Shown here: positions 36,963 to 45,405 of the stretch, piece by piece
Layout: the number at the start of each line of letters is the position of its first letter
How positions within the stretch are numbered: position 1 is the stretch's first letter
Origin: an uncultured Alphaproteobacteria bacterium
GTDB lineage: Bacteria > Pseudomonadota > Alphaproteobacteria > HIMB59 > GCA-002718135
Direction: 5' to 3'
Length of the DNA stretch: 64,000 nt
Assembly (NCBI GenBank): GCA_902595805.1
Contig: CACJRM010000001.1
Coordinates: 35,806 to 99,805, forward strand
Made by a program: the position numbers and the translations under genes
Notes under the pieces: model-generated
Seen by the model: only the letters and a program-made list of their open reading frames with translations
What the model was told of the DNA's origin: nothing
Databases searched by the model: none

Positions 36963-37086
36963 AGAATAGTTCATCAAATGGGAGGAATGATGAAATCTAA
37001 TTTATATTTAATATTTGTCGCATCTTTTTGAAGCATAATAAAATAATATTTGTTATGCAGAATTTGCATGGATAAATTTCAGTAAT
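36963..37086. other. Intergenic stretch with a start-like remnant and a hairpin
   Basis: On the plus strand this stretch has a strong ribosome-binding-like sequence (GGGAGGA) followed at once by ATGATGAAATC, but the frame stops after about 14 codons at 37031. A 6-bp inverted repeat (GCATAA / TTATGC, about 37034-37059) follows. No convincing gene was found. It may be the residue of a lost gene or simply the 3' UTR of rnhB on the other strand. Confidence 0.3.
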
Positions 37087-37701
37087 TTATTTTTTTAAAA
37101 TGGATTTAATTGGTTCAAAAGATTTTCGGTGAAAATTAGTTATCCCATGTTTATGTATTGCATCAATATGTTTTTGAGTTCCGTATCCCGCATTTTTTTT
37201 CCAATCATAAACTTTAAATTTAGCATCAAGTATACTCATTAGTCGATCACGGTGAACTTTTGCAATAATAGATGCACTTGCAATAGATAAAGATTTTTTA
37301 TCACCACCTATAATAGATTTTTCATTTTGATAATGTAATGAAAAGTTTCCATCAATAATAAGATGGGGATTCTCAAAATTAAATTTATTTATTACTCTTT
37401 TCATCGATAATTTTGTTGCTTCTAGAATGTTAATAGTATCGATTTCTTCTACACTTGCATAACCTAAGTAATATTGAAGTTTTCTTTCTTTTTGTAATTT
37501 TTTAAAAAATATAAATAATTTTTCTCTCTGTTTTGCTGTATGTTTTTTTGAATCAGTTATGGGTATTTCTGATTCTAAATCATCATAATTAGAAAAATAA
37601 CATCCACAACTCACCACAGGGCCTGCCAACGGACCTCTGCCAACTTCATCTAAACCAATTACAGGTCCATCAATTGATTTCTCTATAGAAAAATCAGTCA
37701 C
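37087..37701 (-). CDS. rnhB: Ribonuclease HII
   Basis: A 204-aa RNase HII. The signature GLDEVGRGPLAGPVV carries the first Asp-Glu pair, DSKKHTAKQRE follows, and the third Asp is in LIIDGNF with a fourth in IAKVHRDRLM. It incises at ribonucleotides embedded in DNA, complementing RNase HI at 3574-4002. It overlaps the moaB stop by one base. Confidence 0.95.
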   Translation of the reverse strand: MTDFSIEKSIDGPVIGLDEVGRGPLAGPVVSCGCYFSNYDDLESEIPITDSKKHTAKQREKLFIFFKKLQKERKLQYYLGYASVEEIDTINILEATKLSMKRVINKFNFENPHLIIDGNFSLHYQNEKSIIGGDKKSLSIASASIIAKVHRDRLMSILDAKFKVYDWKKNAGYGTQKHIDAIHKHGITNFHRKSFEPIKSILKK

Positions 37702-38228
37702 TATTTTTCATTTAATCTGGGCATGATTTCAACAAAATTGCAGGGCTTATGTCTAATATCTAATTGATACTGTAAAATTTCATCCCATCCATCTTTGCAT
37801 GCACCTGTTGATCCGGGTAAACAAAAAACATACGTACTATTTATTAAGGCTGCAACTGCTCGTGATTGAATTGCCGATGTGCCAATTTTTTCAAAACTAA
37901 CTTGGCGAAATAATTCCCCAAATCCATCAATATGTTTACTTGCAATAGCATTTACAGCTTCTGGTGTTGTATCTCTTCCTGTTAGTCCAGTCCCACCAGT
38001 TGTAATAATGCAATCAATCTCTTTTTCTTTAGAAATTGTGTTTAATGTATCTTTTATTTGAGAAACATCATCTGGGATAATTGTACGTTTAATTATTGTA
38101 TGACCAGCATCAGTAATACGCTTTTCTAATGTATCACCAGATGTATCGTTTTCTTTAGTTCTTGAATCTGAAATTGTAATAACAGCAATATTTATGGGAA
38201 CAAAATCTAGAGAAGTATCAATTGGCAT
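37701..38228 (-). CDS. moaB: MoaB/Mog-family molybdenum cofactor protein
   Basis: A 175-aa protein of the MoaB/MogA fold. It begins with the family strand INIAVITISDSRT and has IITTGGTGLTGRDTTPEA, the substrate-binding GGTG region, and the late FCLPGSTGACKDGWDEIL segment. MogA-type proteins adenylylate molybdopterin before Mo insertion; MoaB homologues often lack a clear role. No other molybdenum genes are in view. It lies 6 bp after the transglycosylase gene. Confidence 0.9.
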   Translation of the reverse strand: MPIDTSLDFVPINIAVITISDSRTKENDTSGDTLEKRITDAGHTIIKRTIIPDDVSQIKDTLNTISKEKEIDCIITTGGTGLTGRDTTPEAVNAIASKHIDGFGELFRQVSFEKIGTSAIQSRAVAALINSTYVFCLPGSTGACKDGWDEILQYQLDIRHKPCNFVEIMPRLNEK

Positions 38229-38234
38229 AACTTA

Positions 38235-39980
38235 TTAATAAAGCGGATCATTTCCATTTGCTAGCATTTTTAGGGAACGCATTTCTTTATTGTTTTTATT
38301 TTGGTAAATCCAATATTTTGTTAAGATTTTTTCTATGAACCACCGTGTTTCTCTTGATGGAATACTTTCCATAAAAAAGAGTGAGTCTTCCATATAATTT
38401 GTTTCATTTTTCCATTTTTGTAAATTGCCTGGACCACCATTATAAGCTGCAGCTAGAAATATAAGATTTCTTGAAACTTGCTCTAGATCAAGAAGATACG
38501 TTAAATATTCTTGCCCAACCTCTAGATTTATCTCTGGATTTTTAAGAATATTACTATTGCTTTGTTTGACGTCTTTACTTGTTGTAATAAATTTTGCTGT
38601 TGAAGGTAATACTTGCATCAACCCTATGGCACCATCTTTACTTTTTGCCTTTATGTTGAACATAGATTCCTGATGCATAAAAGCGTGAAGTAATTCTTTT
38701 TCTAATTTGAAACCATCGCGTGGCTTCCAAACACTGGTAGGGTAATAGAGGTAGGTAGGAACATTCATACCAAAATTTTCTAGCTTATTGACAATTTTTA
38801 ATTGTGTATAGGCAAGATCAAAATTTTCAGCAATTTGAATAGACTCTTTTGCTATTTCTCTATTTAAAATGGAATTAATATGAACAATTTCCTTTTCTAG
38901 TTCATCAGCAAATCCAACTTGTATCAGTGTCTGTATTCTTTTTCCTGCTGGTATATTTAAAATAGTACTATTATTTTTATTAAGATCAGTATGCTCTACC
39001 CATTCAATTTTTTTATCTACTCCTAGAATTTCTAGTGCAAGCATACCATAAAAACTATTTGGATTATTTGATGCTCTCTTTAACCAAAAATTAATATCAT
39101 CATACCTCCCAAGTTTTGCATACGATCGAGCTGTCCAAAAACTACCTGACGTTTGATGCCACGCATCATCTTTTAAACTAATTGAAAAAAGAGAAAAATA
39201 TTTTGCAGCATCTTCATATTTTTCTAGCCTCCAAGAACATAGGCCAGCCGTCCAAGCTGCATATGGAACATATTTAGCAGAATTCACAAGAGCTTCAGAA
39301 GCATATTTGATTGCTAAGTCATTTTTATTTGCTAAGAAATACCCTTTGGCGATTAATTCCTTTTGCTGATCTATCTCAACTTGATCTAATAATAAGTCTA
39401 CATCTCTTTGATTTAATAATTGAAGTGCCCCAGTTGGCCAACCTTTGTTTACTCTAGATTTGATACCATTAATTAATTTTCTTTTTTCAACTCTCTGGTT
39501 GTTGGATAGTTGTTTTTGACTTTTATATTTACTTTTCTTTTTACTAGTTACCTGTTCTGATTCTATTCCAATAGGAGCACCAGGTTTAGTTGGACTTTTA
39601 TAACCTGCTGGCATTCTTCGAATAGCCAGTTTATAAATTTGTTTTGCTTGAGGGTGGTCATTATATTTTTTGAGCCAATAATATAATTCTAAATACTTTG
39701 ATCGATAACAATTTGGATGCAAAAACTTTTGTGCATAAATGTGTCCAAGTAAAGATTTATTTTTAATTTTTAAAATAAAATTGTTTGCACTCTTCCATTT
39801 GCATTTTTCTTGAAACTTGTATGCTTGTTGATAATTATATACATCTTCATCACTTAGAACCTTTGATGAAAAAATATTATCATATTTGATAACAATATCT
39901 TTTTGGTAGGCATAGATTTGTTTTGGAAAAATTATAAAAAAAATAAAAAAACAAAAAATTGAAAATTTCTTATGATTCAT
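38235..39980 (-). CDS. slt: Soluble lytic murein transglycosylase
   Basis: A 581-aa exported protein: signal peptide (FSIFCFFIFFIIFPKQIYA), a long superhelical repeat region of TPR-like helices (about 30-420), and a C-terminal SLT catalytic domain. The catalytic Glu is in FMHQESMFNIKAKSKDGAIG, followed by LMQVLPSTAKFI and AAYNGGPGNLQKW. It cleaves the MurNAc-GlcNAc bond with 1,6-anhydro product formation in the periplasm. Length and order match Slt70-type enzymes. It overlaps the UDG gene by 11 bp. Confidence 0.92.
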   Translation of the reverse strand: MNHKKFSIFCFFIFFIIFPKQIYAYQKDIVIKYDNIFSSKVLSDEDVYNYQQAYKFQEKCKWKSANNFILKIKNKSLLGHIYAQKFLHPNCYRSKYLELYYWLKKYNDHPQAKQIYKLAIRRMPAGYKSPTKPGAPIGIESEQVTSKKKSKYKSQKQLSNNQRVEKRKLINGIKSRVNKGWPTGALQLLNQRDVDLLLDQVEIDQQKELIAKGYFLANKNDLAIKYASEALVNSAKYVPYAAWTAGLCSWRLEKYEDAAKYFSLFSISLKDDAWHQTSGSFWTARSYAKLGRYDDINFWLKRASNNPNSFYGMLALEILGVDKKIEWVEHTDLNKNNSTILNIPAGKRIQTLIQVGFADELEKEIVHINSILNREIAKESIQIAENFDLAYTQLKIVNKLENFGMNVPTYLYYPTSVWKPRDGFKLEKELLHAFMHQESMFNIKAKSKDGAIGLMQVLPSTAKFITTSKDVKQSNSNILKNPEINLEVGQEYLTYLLDLEQVSRNLIFLAAAYNGGPGNLQKWKNETNYMEDSLFFMESIPSRETRWFIEKILTKYWIYQNKNNKEMRSLKMLANGNDPLY

Positions 39981-40680
39981 TTTTTAATTTTTCTTGTAGC
40001 ATTTGTAAATCTTCCCAAGAATATTTTTTATACTGAGGAGATCGAAGTAAAAAAGCTGGATGATAGGAGGCTATTGTAGGAATACCCTCTTCTAAATTAA
40101 GTGATTTGTATTCATGCCATTTGCCTCTGAGTTTTCCAAGTGCAAGAGGTGTTGATAAAATAGCTTTGGCTGCGACACCACCTAATAGGAAGATAAATTT
40201 AGGTTTAATAATATCAATTTGTTTTTGCAAAAACGGTAAAAATTCTAAAATTTCATCGTCATTGGGTGTTCTATTTTCGGCTGGACGCCAATTAACTACA
40301 TTAGTAATATAAACGTCTTCTCTTTTTAAGTTAATGGCCAAAAGCATTTTATTTAATAGCTGTCCAGCTCTTCCTACGAATGGAATTCCTTGTTCATCCT
40401 CATCCCTGCCTGGTGCTTCACCAATTAACATTACCTTTGCATTTAAGTTACCGTCATAAACTACTAAATTTTTTGCTGTTTTTTGAAGAGGAGATTTATG
40501 ATTATTAAGATCTTCAATAACACTATCAATTTTAGATTTTTTATCCCCAGTATCCTTCTCGAAACTAGGCTGCTCTAATTTTTTCTCATTTTCAAACCAG
40601 TTTCTAGGAGAATCCTGAAGAAAATAATTTACCCCTGAATTAATAATAAATTCTAAATTTTTTTTATTTGATTGATTCAT
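39970..40680 (-). CDS. Family-4-type uracil-DNA glycosylase without cysteines
   Basis: A 236-aa protein whose core is clearly family-4 UDG: KVMLIGEAPGRDEDEQGIPF (motif A), FVGRAGQLLNKML, YITNVVNWRPAENRTP, and SYHPAFLLRSP (motif B with His). It should remove uracil from DNA. Family-4 enzymes normally carry a [4Fe-4S] cluster bound by four Cys, beginning with a CxxCPL segment; here the corresponding segment is NNHKSPLQKTA and the whole protein contains no cysteine, so the cluster must be absent. It is the first gene of the leftward udg-slt-moaB-rnhB run. Confidence 0.88.
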   Translation of the reverse strand: MNQSNKKNLEFIINSGVNYFLQDSPRNWFENEKKLEQPSFEKDTGDKKSKIDSVIEDLNNHKSPLQKTAKNLVVYDGNLNAKVMLIGEAPGRDEDEQGIPFVGRAGQLLNKMLLAINLKREDVYITNVVNWRPAENRTPNDDEILEFLPFLQKQIDIIKPKFIFLLGGVAAKAILSTPLALGKLRGKWHEYKSLNLEEGIPTIASYHPAFLLRSPQYKKYSWEDLQMLQEKLKNES

Positions 40681-40727
40681 GTAAAATTACAATTATCTAT
40701 TCATAGTGTAACTATACTATATTTGAA

Positions 40728-42038
40728 ATGGTTAATTTAATTAAAACACTACAATTTATCTTAATTTTTCTGGTTATTAATTCTGGAGCTTTAGCTTTAA
40801 CTAGCTCATCTTTTTTAATCTCACAATCTGCCTTTAATAATTATGATTATAGTTCCACTTTATTTAAATTTAATATGGATAAAGTCACCCTATCTCAAGA
40901 CAGTCTTTTAGATAAAGCTATTGCTGCAATAATTACAGAGGATCTAGTTTTAGCTTTAAAAATTGCTGATAAAATCTTAAGTGAAAACAAAAATAACCCA
41001 GAAGCTTTAATTATAAAAACCACATCTCTTTACAAAGATAAAAAATTTAAAGACATCATTGAACTTAGAGATAATATGCTGCAACCAAGTGAATTATTAG
41101 ACTTTATCTTTTTTGCTGATAACAGACTTAAAAATAATAGTACTATAAGTAATGCTCTAGTTGAATTGGTATCATCCTCATATTCAAATAATGAACAAAG
41201 TCGTTTAAATTATAATTTTTTATTATTTTATACCTCACTCGCAAAAATACTTGATCCAAAAAACGACAGAGCAATGATTATTAAAGCAGAGTTATTTTCG
41301 CAAGTTGGACAAGATAAGGTTGCATCAGATATATATGCGAAGATAGATAAAGAAAGTATTTATTATTTAGATGCACAGAATAGTCTTGCTAGACATTACT
41401 TATTCAATAATACCTATGAGGAAGCTGAAACTAAAATTAAATCATTAGTTGAAAATAATAATAACAATTATTCTCTTAAAAAAACTTTAGGTGATTTTTA
41501 TCGTTACAATAAAAAGTATGATTTAGCTTTAGATGTTTATGATGAAATGATCAAAGAAAACCAGGATGATCTCTGGAATATTTTTTATATGAGAGGTATT
41601 TGCTATGAACAAAAAGATGAATGGGACTTAGCTGAAAAAGATTTTTTACGATCCTTAGAAATTAAACCTGGAACACCAAATGTTTTAAATTATCTTGCAT
41701 ATGGTTGGGTTGAAAGAAATATTAAATTAGACCGTTCTTTGAAAATGTTAGAGGAGGCATATAAAGCTAATCCTGATAGTTTTTATATTATAGACAGTTT
41801 AGCGTGGGCTCATTTTAAAAAAAATAATCTTTCAGAAGCAGCAAGGTTAATGGAAAAGGTAATTGATATTGCCCCTGGTGAAGCAATATCTCTAGACCAT
41901 CTTGGCGATATTTATTATGCTATGAATAGAAAAAGAGAAGCAATTCATTTTTGGCAACAAGCGCTAGAATTGGCTGAGCCAGAAGATGAAATAACTGAAG
42001 ATGTTCAAAGCAAATTAGATAATATTAATGCTGGATAA
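40728..42038 (+). CDS. Exported tetratricopeptide-repeat protein
   Basis: A 436-aa protein with a signal peptide (LQFILIFLVINSGALALT) and at least seven TPR-like helical hairpins; the clearest are DLWNIFYMRGICYEQKDEWD and SLAWAHFKKNNLSEAARLME in the C-terminal half. TPR arrays mediate protein contacts; homologues in alphaproteobacteria often sit before ispE with unknown role. It overlaps ispE by 11 bp. Confidence 0.85.
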   Translation: MVNLIKTLQFILIFLVINSGALALTSSSFLISQSAFNNYDYSSTLFKFNMDKVTLSQDSLLDKAIAAIITEDLVLALKIADKILSENKNNPEALIIKTTSLYKDKKFKDIIELRDNMLQPSELLDFIFFADNRLKNNSTISNALVELVSSSYSNNEQSRLNYNFLLFYTSLAKILDPKNDRAMIIKAELFSQVGQDKVASDIYAKIDKESIYYLDAQNSLARHYLFNNTYEEAETKIKSLVENNNNNYSLKKTLGDFYRYNKKYDLALDVYDEMIKENQDDLWNIFYMRGICYEQKDEWDLAEKDFLRSLEIKPGTPNVLNYLAYGWVERNIKLDRSLKMLEEAYKANPDSFYIIDSLAWAHFKKNNLSEAARLMEKVIDIAPGEAISLDHLGDIYYAMNRKREAIHFWQQALELAEPEDEITEDVQSKLDNINAG

Positions 42039-42864
42039 AATAATTGAAAAATCACCTGCCAAAATTAATTTATTTTTAAAAATTATAAATAGAAGAGATG
42101 ATGGTTTTCATAATATTCGTACAGGAATAACATTCATTGATCTTTTTGATGAGATAACTGTTCAACCTCACAGCAAATTTCAAGTAATCTATACGGGTAA
42201 TTTCGCTCCAAAAAATAATCTATTTGAGGATTGCATTATTGATAAATTATTTACCTATATAAATGTAGATAAACCTAAACTTCTTTTTACTATATCAAAA
42301 AATTTTCCTTATGAAGCTGGTTTAGGTTCTGCTTCCTCTAATGTTGCAAGTGTTATAAAAATTTTAGAAAATCTTGAGATAATAGAAAAGAAAAATATAT
42401 TTGATTATGTTGATCTTGGTTCAGATATCCCTATTTTCTTGAATCAAAAAGATGCTCTAGTTAGAGGTAGGGGAGATTTAATTGCTAATGTTCATTTTCC
42501 AAAATATTATTTCTTTCTAATTAGACCGTCTTTCAAATGTTCTACAAAAAAAATGTATGATTCATTTCAACCTTCAGATTTTGATTATAATGCTGAATTT
42601 GATTTAGAAGAAATAAATGATCAAGATTCTGGAAATGATTTTGAAAAAATTCTTAAAAAAAATGAACCTGAATTTTTATCAATCATAAATTTTTTGGAGG
42701 ATTTTGACGATGTTATATTTTCAAGACTAACTGGGAGTGGTTCTTGTATTTACAGTGTATTTGAAAAAAAAGAGCATGCTATTAATGCACAAAAAAAATT
42801 TCAACAAAATTTTTCAAATCTATGGACACATCTAAGTGAAAATAATTTGGTTAATCTATTTTAA
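42028..42864 (+). CDS. ispE: 4-diphosphocytidyl-2-C-methyl-D-erythritol kinase
   Basis: A 278-aa GHMP kinase of the MEP isoprenoid pathway. SPAKINLFLKIINRRDDGFH is the N-terminal signature, PYEAGLGSASSNVASVI the ATP-binding GHMP motif, GSDIPIFL contains the catalytic Asp, and RLTGSGSCIYSVF is motif 3. It phosphorylates CDP-ME. It works in the same pathway as ispH at 4956-5897. Its 3' end overlaps the convergent DNA ligase gene by 14 bp. Confidence 0.94.
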   Translation: MLDKIIEKSPAKINLFLKIINRRDDGFHNIRTGITFIDLFDEITVQPHSKFQVIYTGNFAPKNNLFEDCIIDKLFTYINVDKPKLLFTISKNFPYEAGLGSASSNVASVIKILENLEIIEKKNIFDYVDLGSDIPIFLNQKDALVRGRGDLIANVHFPKYYFFLIRPSFKCSTKKMYDSFQPSDFDYNAEFDLEEINDQDSGNDFEKILKKNEPEFLSIINFLEDFDDVIFSRLTGSGSCIYSVFEKKEHAINAQKKFQQNFSNLWTHLSENNLVNLF

Positions 42865-44419
42865 ATTCTTTCTTAAATTCTTTAATTGAAAGAACTTCAT
42901 TTATCGGCTTGTCCCACCTAATTCTATGAATTCGTGGAAAACGCATAGCGACACCTGATTTATGTCTAGTGCTGGGGAATACATCGTCAAAGGCTACTTC
43001 TAAAATAATTTCTTTTTTTACTTCTCTTACAGGACCAAATTTATTGGTAGTATTATTTCTAATAAATTTATCTAAAACTAATAGCTCTTTATCTGTGTAA
43101 CCGGAATATGCTTTTCCTATAGGAACTAATTCTTTTTCTTTCCAAACACCAAACGTAAAATCTGAATAATATGATGATCTTTTGCCATGTCCTCTTTGAG
43201 CATACATTAAAATAGCATCAACTAGTTTTGGATTTTTTTTCCATTTGTACCAATACCCTTTTTTTCTTCCTGGTAAATATTCACTATTTTTAAGTTTAAT
43301 CATTACACCTTCATTTAAATCATCATAAAAATTATTTTTATATGTAGTTAATTCTTCCCATGTTGAAAAATTAATGATGGCAGATAAATCAATTTGATTA
43401 GTTGTATTTTCTTTTTGAAATTTTTCTAAATATTTTCTTCTTTCAACGAGAGATAATTTTCTTAAATCTTTTTCTTTATAAAAAAGGATATCATAAGCTC
43501 GTATAAAAACAGGAAACTTTTTTTGAAGATCTTTTGACGCTTTTTTTCTATTTAATCTTTGTTGTAGATCATTAAATCCAGAGGGCTTAAAATTTCCACC
43601 CACAAGTAATTCTCCGTCAATAACCGCTTCACCTTTAGTAGTTTCAATTATTTCTGGGAATGCAGATGATATATTATCACCTGTTCTTGAGTATAGTGAA
43701 ACACTGTTTGATGAAACCATAAGCTGAACTCTGATCCCATCCCATTTATATTCTGCTTGAAATTCATTCGCGTCTAATCTTTTAAAATCTTTTTCTTCAT
43801 CAATAGGATTAGCAAGCATCATAGGATGAAATAATTTTTTAAAATCTATTTTTGGTTTTGATTTTTCATTTTTTAACCATTGAAATAAATTTTCATATGG
43901 AAATTCTAGACCATGCCAAATTTCCTCAATCTCATTTACAGATTTATTATACAGATCAGCTAAGGCCGTTTTGACTAATCTTTCTGAGACTCCAATTCGT
44001 AATCCACCCGTGCAAATTTTAATTAAAGTCCACCTTTCGTTATTAGATAGTTCACTCAAAACTTTACTAAACTCTGTATTAATTTCAGACTTTTTAATTT
44101 TTTTTATATTTTCTATTAAGGTAGATAAATTTTGTGATTTACCCTCTTTATTTGTTGGCCAAATTAATGATATTGTTTCTGCTAAATCTCCAACATAGTC
44201 ATATGAGTAATCAAATAAATGTTGATCTACTTGTTTATAGACAAGTTCTCTGAGTTTAGATGCTTTAATAAATTGAAATGAAAGTTGGTCAGATAAAATT
44301 GCAAGCGCATATGCACGGTTGATATCAAGAATTTTAAAATAATCTTGAAGTAATTTAATTTTAGTATTTCGACTTGGTGTTAAAATCAAATTATGAAGTA
44401 AGGAAGAAAATTTTTTCAT
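42851..44419 (-). CDS. Cisplatin/damage-type ATP-dependent DNA ligase (ligase-associated cluster)
   Basis: A 522-aa ATP-dependent DNA ligase. An N-terminal helical DNA-binding domain (about 1-200, with LIKICTGGLRIGVSERLV) precedes the adenylation domain; the nucleophile Lys is in EYKWDGIRVQL near residue 225, motif III in YDILFY, motif IV in EGVMIKL and motif V in YWYKWKK. A C-terminal OB domain follows. This is the ligase of the four-gene group ligase-exonuclease-helicase-phosphatase found in many alphaproteobacteria and linked to DNA damage response. It overlaps the exonuclease gene by 4 bp. Confidence 0.92.
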   Translation of the reverse strand: MKKFSSLLHNLILTPSRNTKIKLLQDYFKILDINRAYALAILSDQLSFQFIKASKLRELVYKQVDQHLFDYSYDYVGDLAETISLIWPTNKEGKSQNLSTLIENIKKIKKSEINTEFSKVLSELSNNERWTLIKICTGGLRIGVSERLVKTALADLYNKSVNEIEEIWHGLEFPYENLFQWLKNEKSKPKIDFKKLFHPMMLANPIDEEKDFKRLDANEFQAEYKWDGIRVQLMVSSNSVSLYSRTGDNISSAFPEIIETTKGEAVIDGELLVGGNFKPSGFNDLQQRLNRKKASKDLQKKFPVFIRAYDILFYKEKDLRKLSLVERRKYLEKFQKENTTNQIDLSAIINFSTWEELTTYKNNFYDDLNEGVMIKLKNSEYLPGRKKGYWYKWKKNPKLVDAILMYAQRGHGKRSSYYSDFTFGVWKEKELVPIGKAYSGYTDKELLVLDKFIRNNTTNKFGPVREVKKEIILEVAFDDVFPSTRHKSGVAMRFPRIHRIRWDKPINEVLSIKEFKKEFKID

Positions 44420-45405
44420 TCTATTTCTTCATCATTTCTTCCTTGGATGGAAAGGGGCTTTGAAACAAGATTTTGTTTCTTACAATAATAAACTAATGCA
44501 TCTTCCTGACCATGCGTAATAAGAATATTTTTTGCTTTTGATTTTTTAATTGTATCTAGTAATTCATTCCAATCGCTATGATCACTAATAACTAAAGGTA
44601 ATTCAATACCTTGTTGTTTTGCTCTTTGCTTAACTGTCATCCATCCACTTGCCATGCAAATAATAGGATTAGGAAATCGTCTTGACCAACGATCCTTTAA
44701 TGCTGAAGGAGGGGCAATAATTATTTTACCCTCATAAAAATTTTTATCCTTTGAAGAAACTTTTTCAAACTTTCCAATATTAATTTTTTCTTTTGAATAA
44801 TATTGGCATAACTTTTCTAGAGAGCCATGAATATAAATTGTCTCATTATATTTTTGCTGACGTAAAAGATTCATTACTCTTTGCGCTTTGCCAAGTGCAT
44901 AGGCACCAACAATATGACAATTATTTTTATTTATCTTAACAGATCGTATGAGTTTTTGAATTTCATCTTTAGGATCTGGATGTTGAAATATGGGTAATCC
45001 AAATGTTGCTTCGGTAATTAAAGTATCACATTTAACCAGTTTGAAATTTTTACATGTTTCATCTTTTCCTACTTTATAATCACCTGTGATGACTAAACGA
45101 TGATTATTTTTTTCAATTAAAACTTGAGCACTCCCTAAAATATGTCCGGCAGGGTATAATGTAAAATCATAGTTTTTAATTGAGTATTTTTGTCCGTATC
45201 TAAGAGGAGTAAATTTCTTCGCACATTTATCTCCGTAGCGAATTTTCATTATGTCTATTGTTTGCCTAGTAGCAATAACATGATCATGTCCAAATCGGGC
45301 GTGATCTGCGTGGCCATGTGTAATAATTGCTATTTTTTTCGGCAATATTGGATCTATATGTACATTTATATCTTTGATAAATAGCTGATGGTTAATGAAA
45401 TCCAT
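44416..45405 (-). CDS. Ligase-associated DNA exonuclease (metallo-beta-lactamase/SNM1-like)
   Basis: A 329-aa metallo-beta-lactamase-fold nuclease related to the SNM1/beta-CASP-like family. The metal-binding HxHxDH motif is ITHGHADHARFGHDH, a second His is in YPAGHILGSAQV, and TGDYKVGKDETC carries the third motif. A late ISDHSDWNELL completes the pattern. It probably processes damaged DNA ends before ligation. The ATG (complement of 45403-45405) abuts the internal ATG of the divergent helicase gene at 45406, so any promoter lies within coding sequence. Confidence 0.92.
   Translation of the reverse strand: MDFINHQLFIKDINVHIDPILPKKIAIITHGHADHARFGHDHVIATRQTIDIMKIRYGDKCAKKFTPLRYGQKYSIKNYDFTLYPAGHILGSAQVLIEKNNHRLVITGDYKVGKDETCKNFKLVKCDTLITEATFGLPIFQHPDPKDEIQKLIRSVKINKNNCHIVGAYALGKAQRVMNLLRQQKYNETIYIHGSLEKLCQYYSKEKINIGKFEKVSSKDKNFYEGKIIIAPPSALKDRWSRRFPNPIICMASGWMTVKQRAKQQGIELPLVISDHSDWNELLDTIKKSKAKNILITHGQEDALVYYCKKQNLVSKPLSIQGRNDEEIE

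Noticed and set aside
36984..37034. A short plus-strand ORF after GGGAGGA between ccrM and rnhB
   Set aside because: It stops after about 14 codons and has no continuation in other frames; listed only as a possible remnant.
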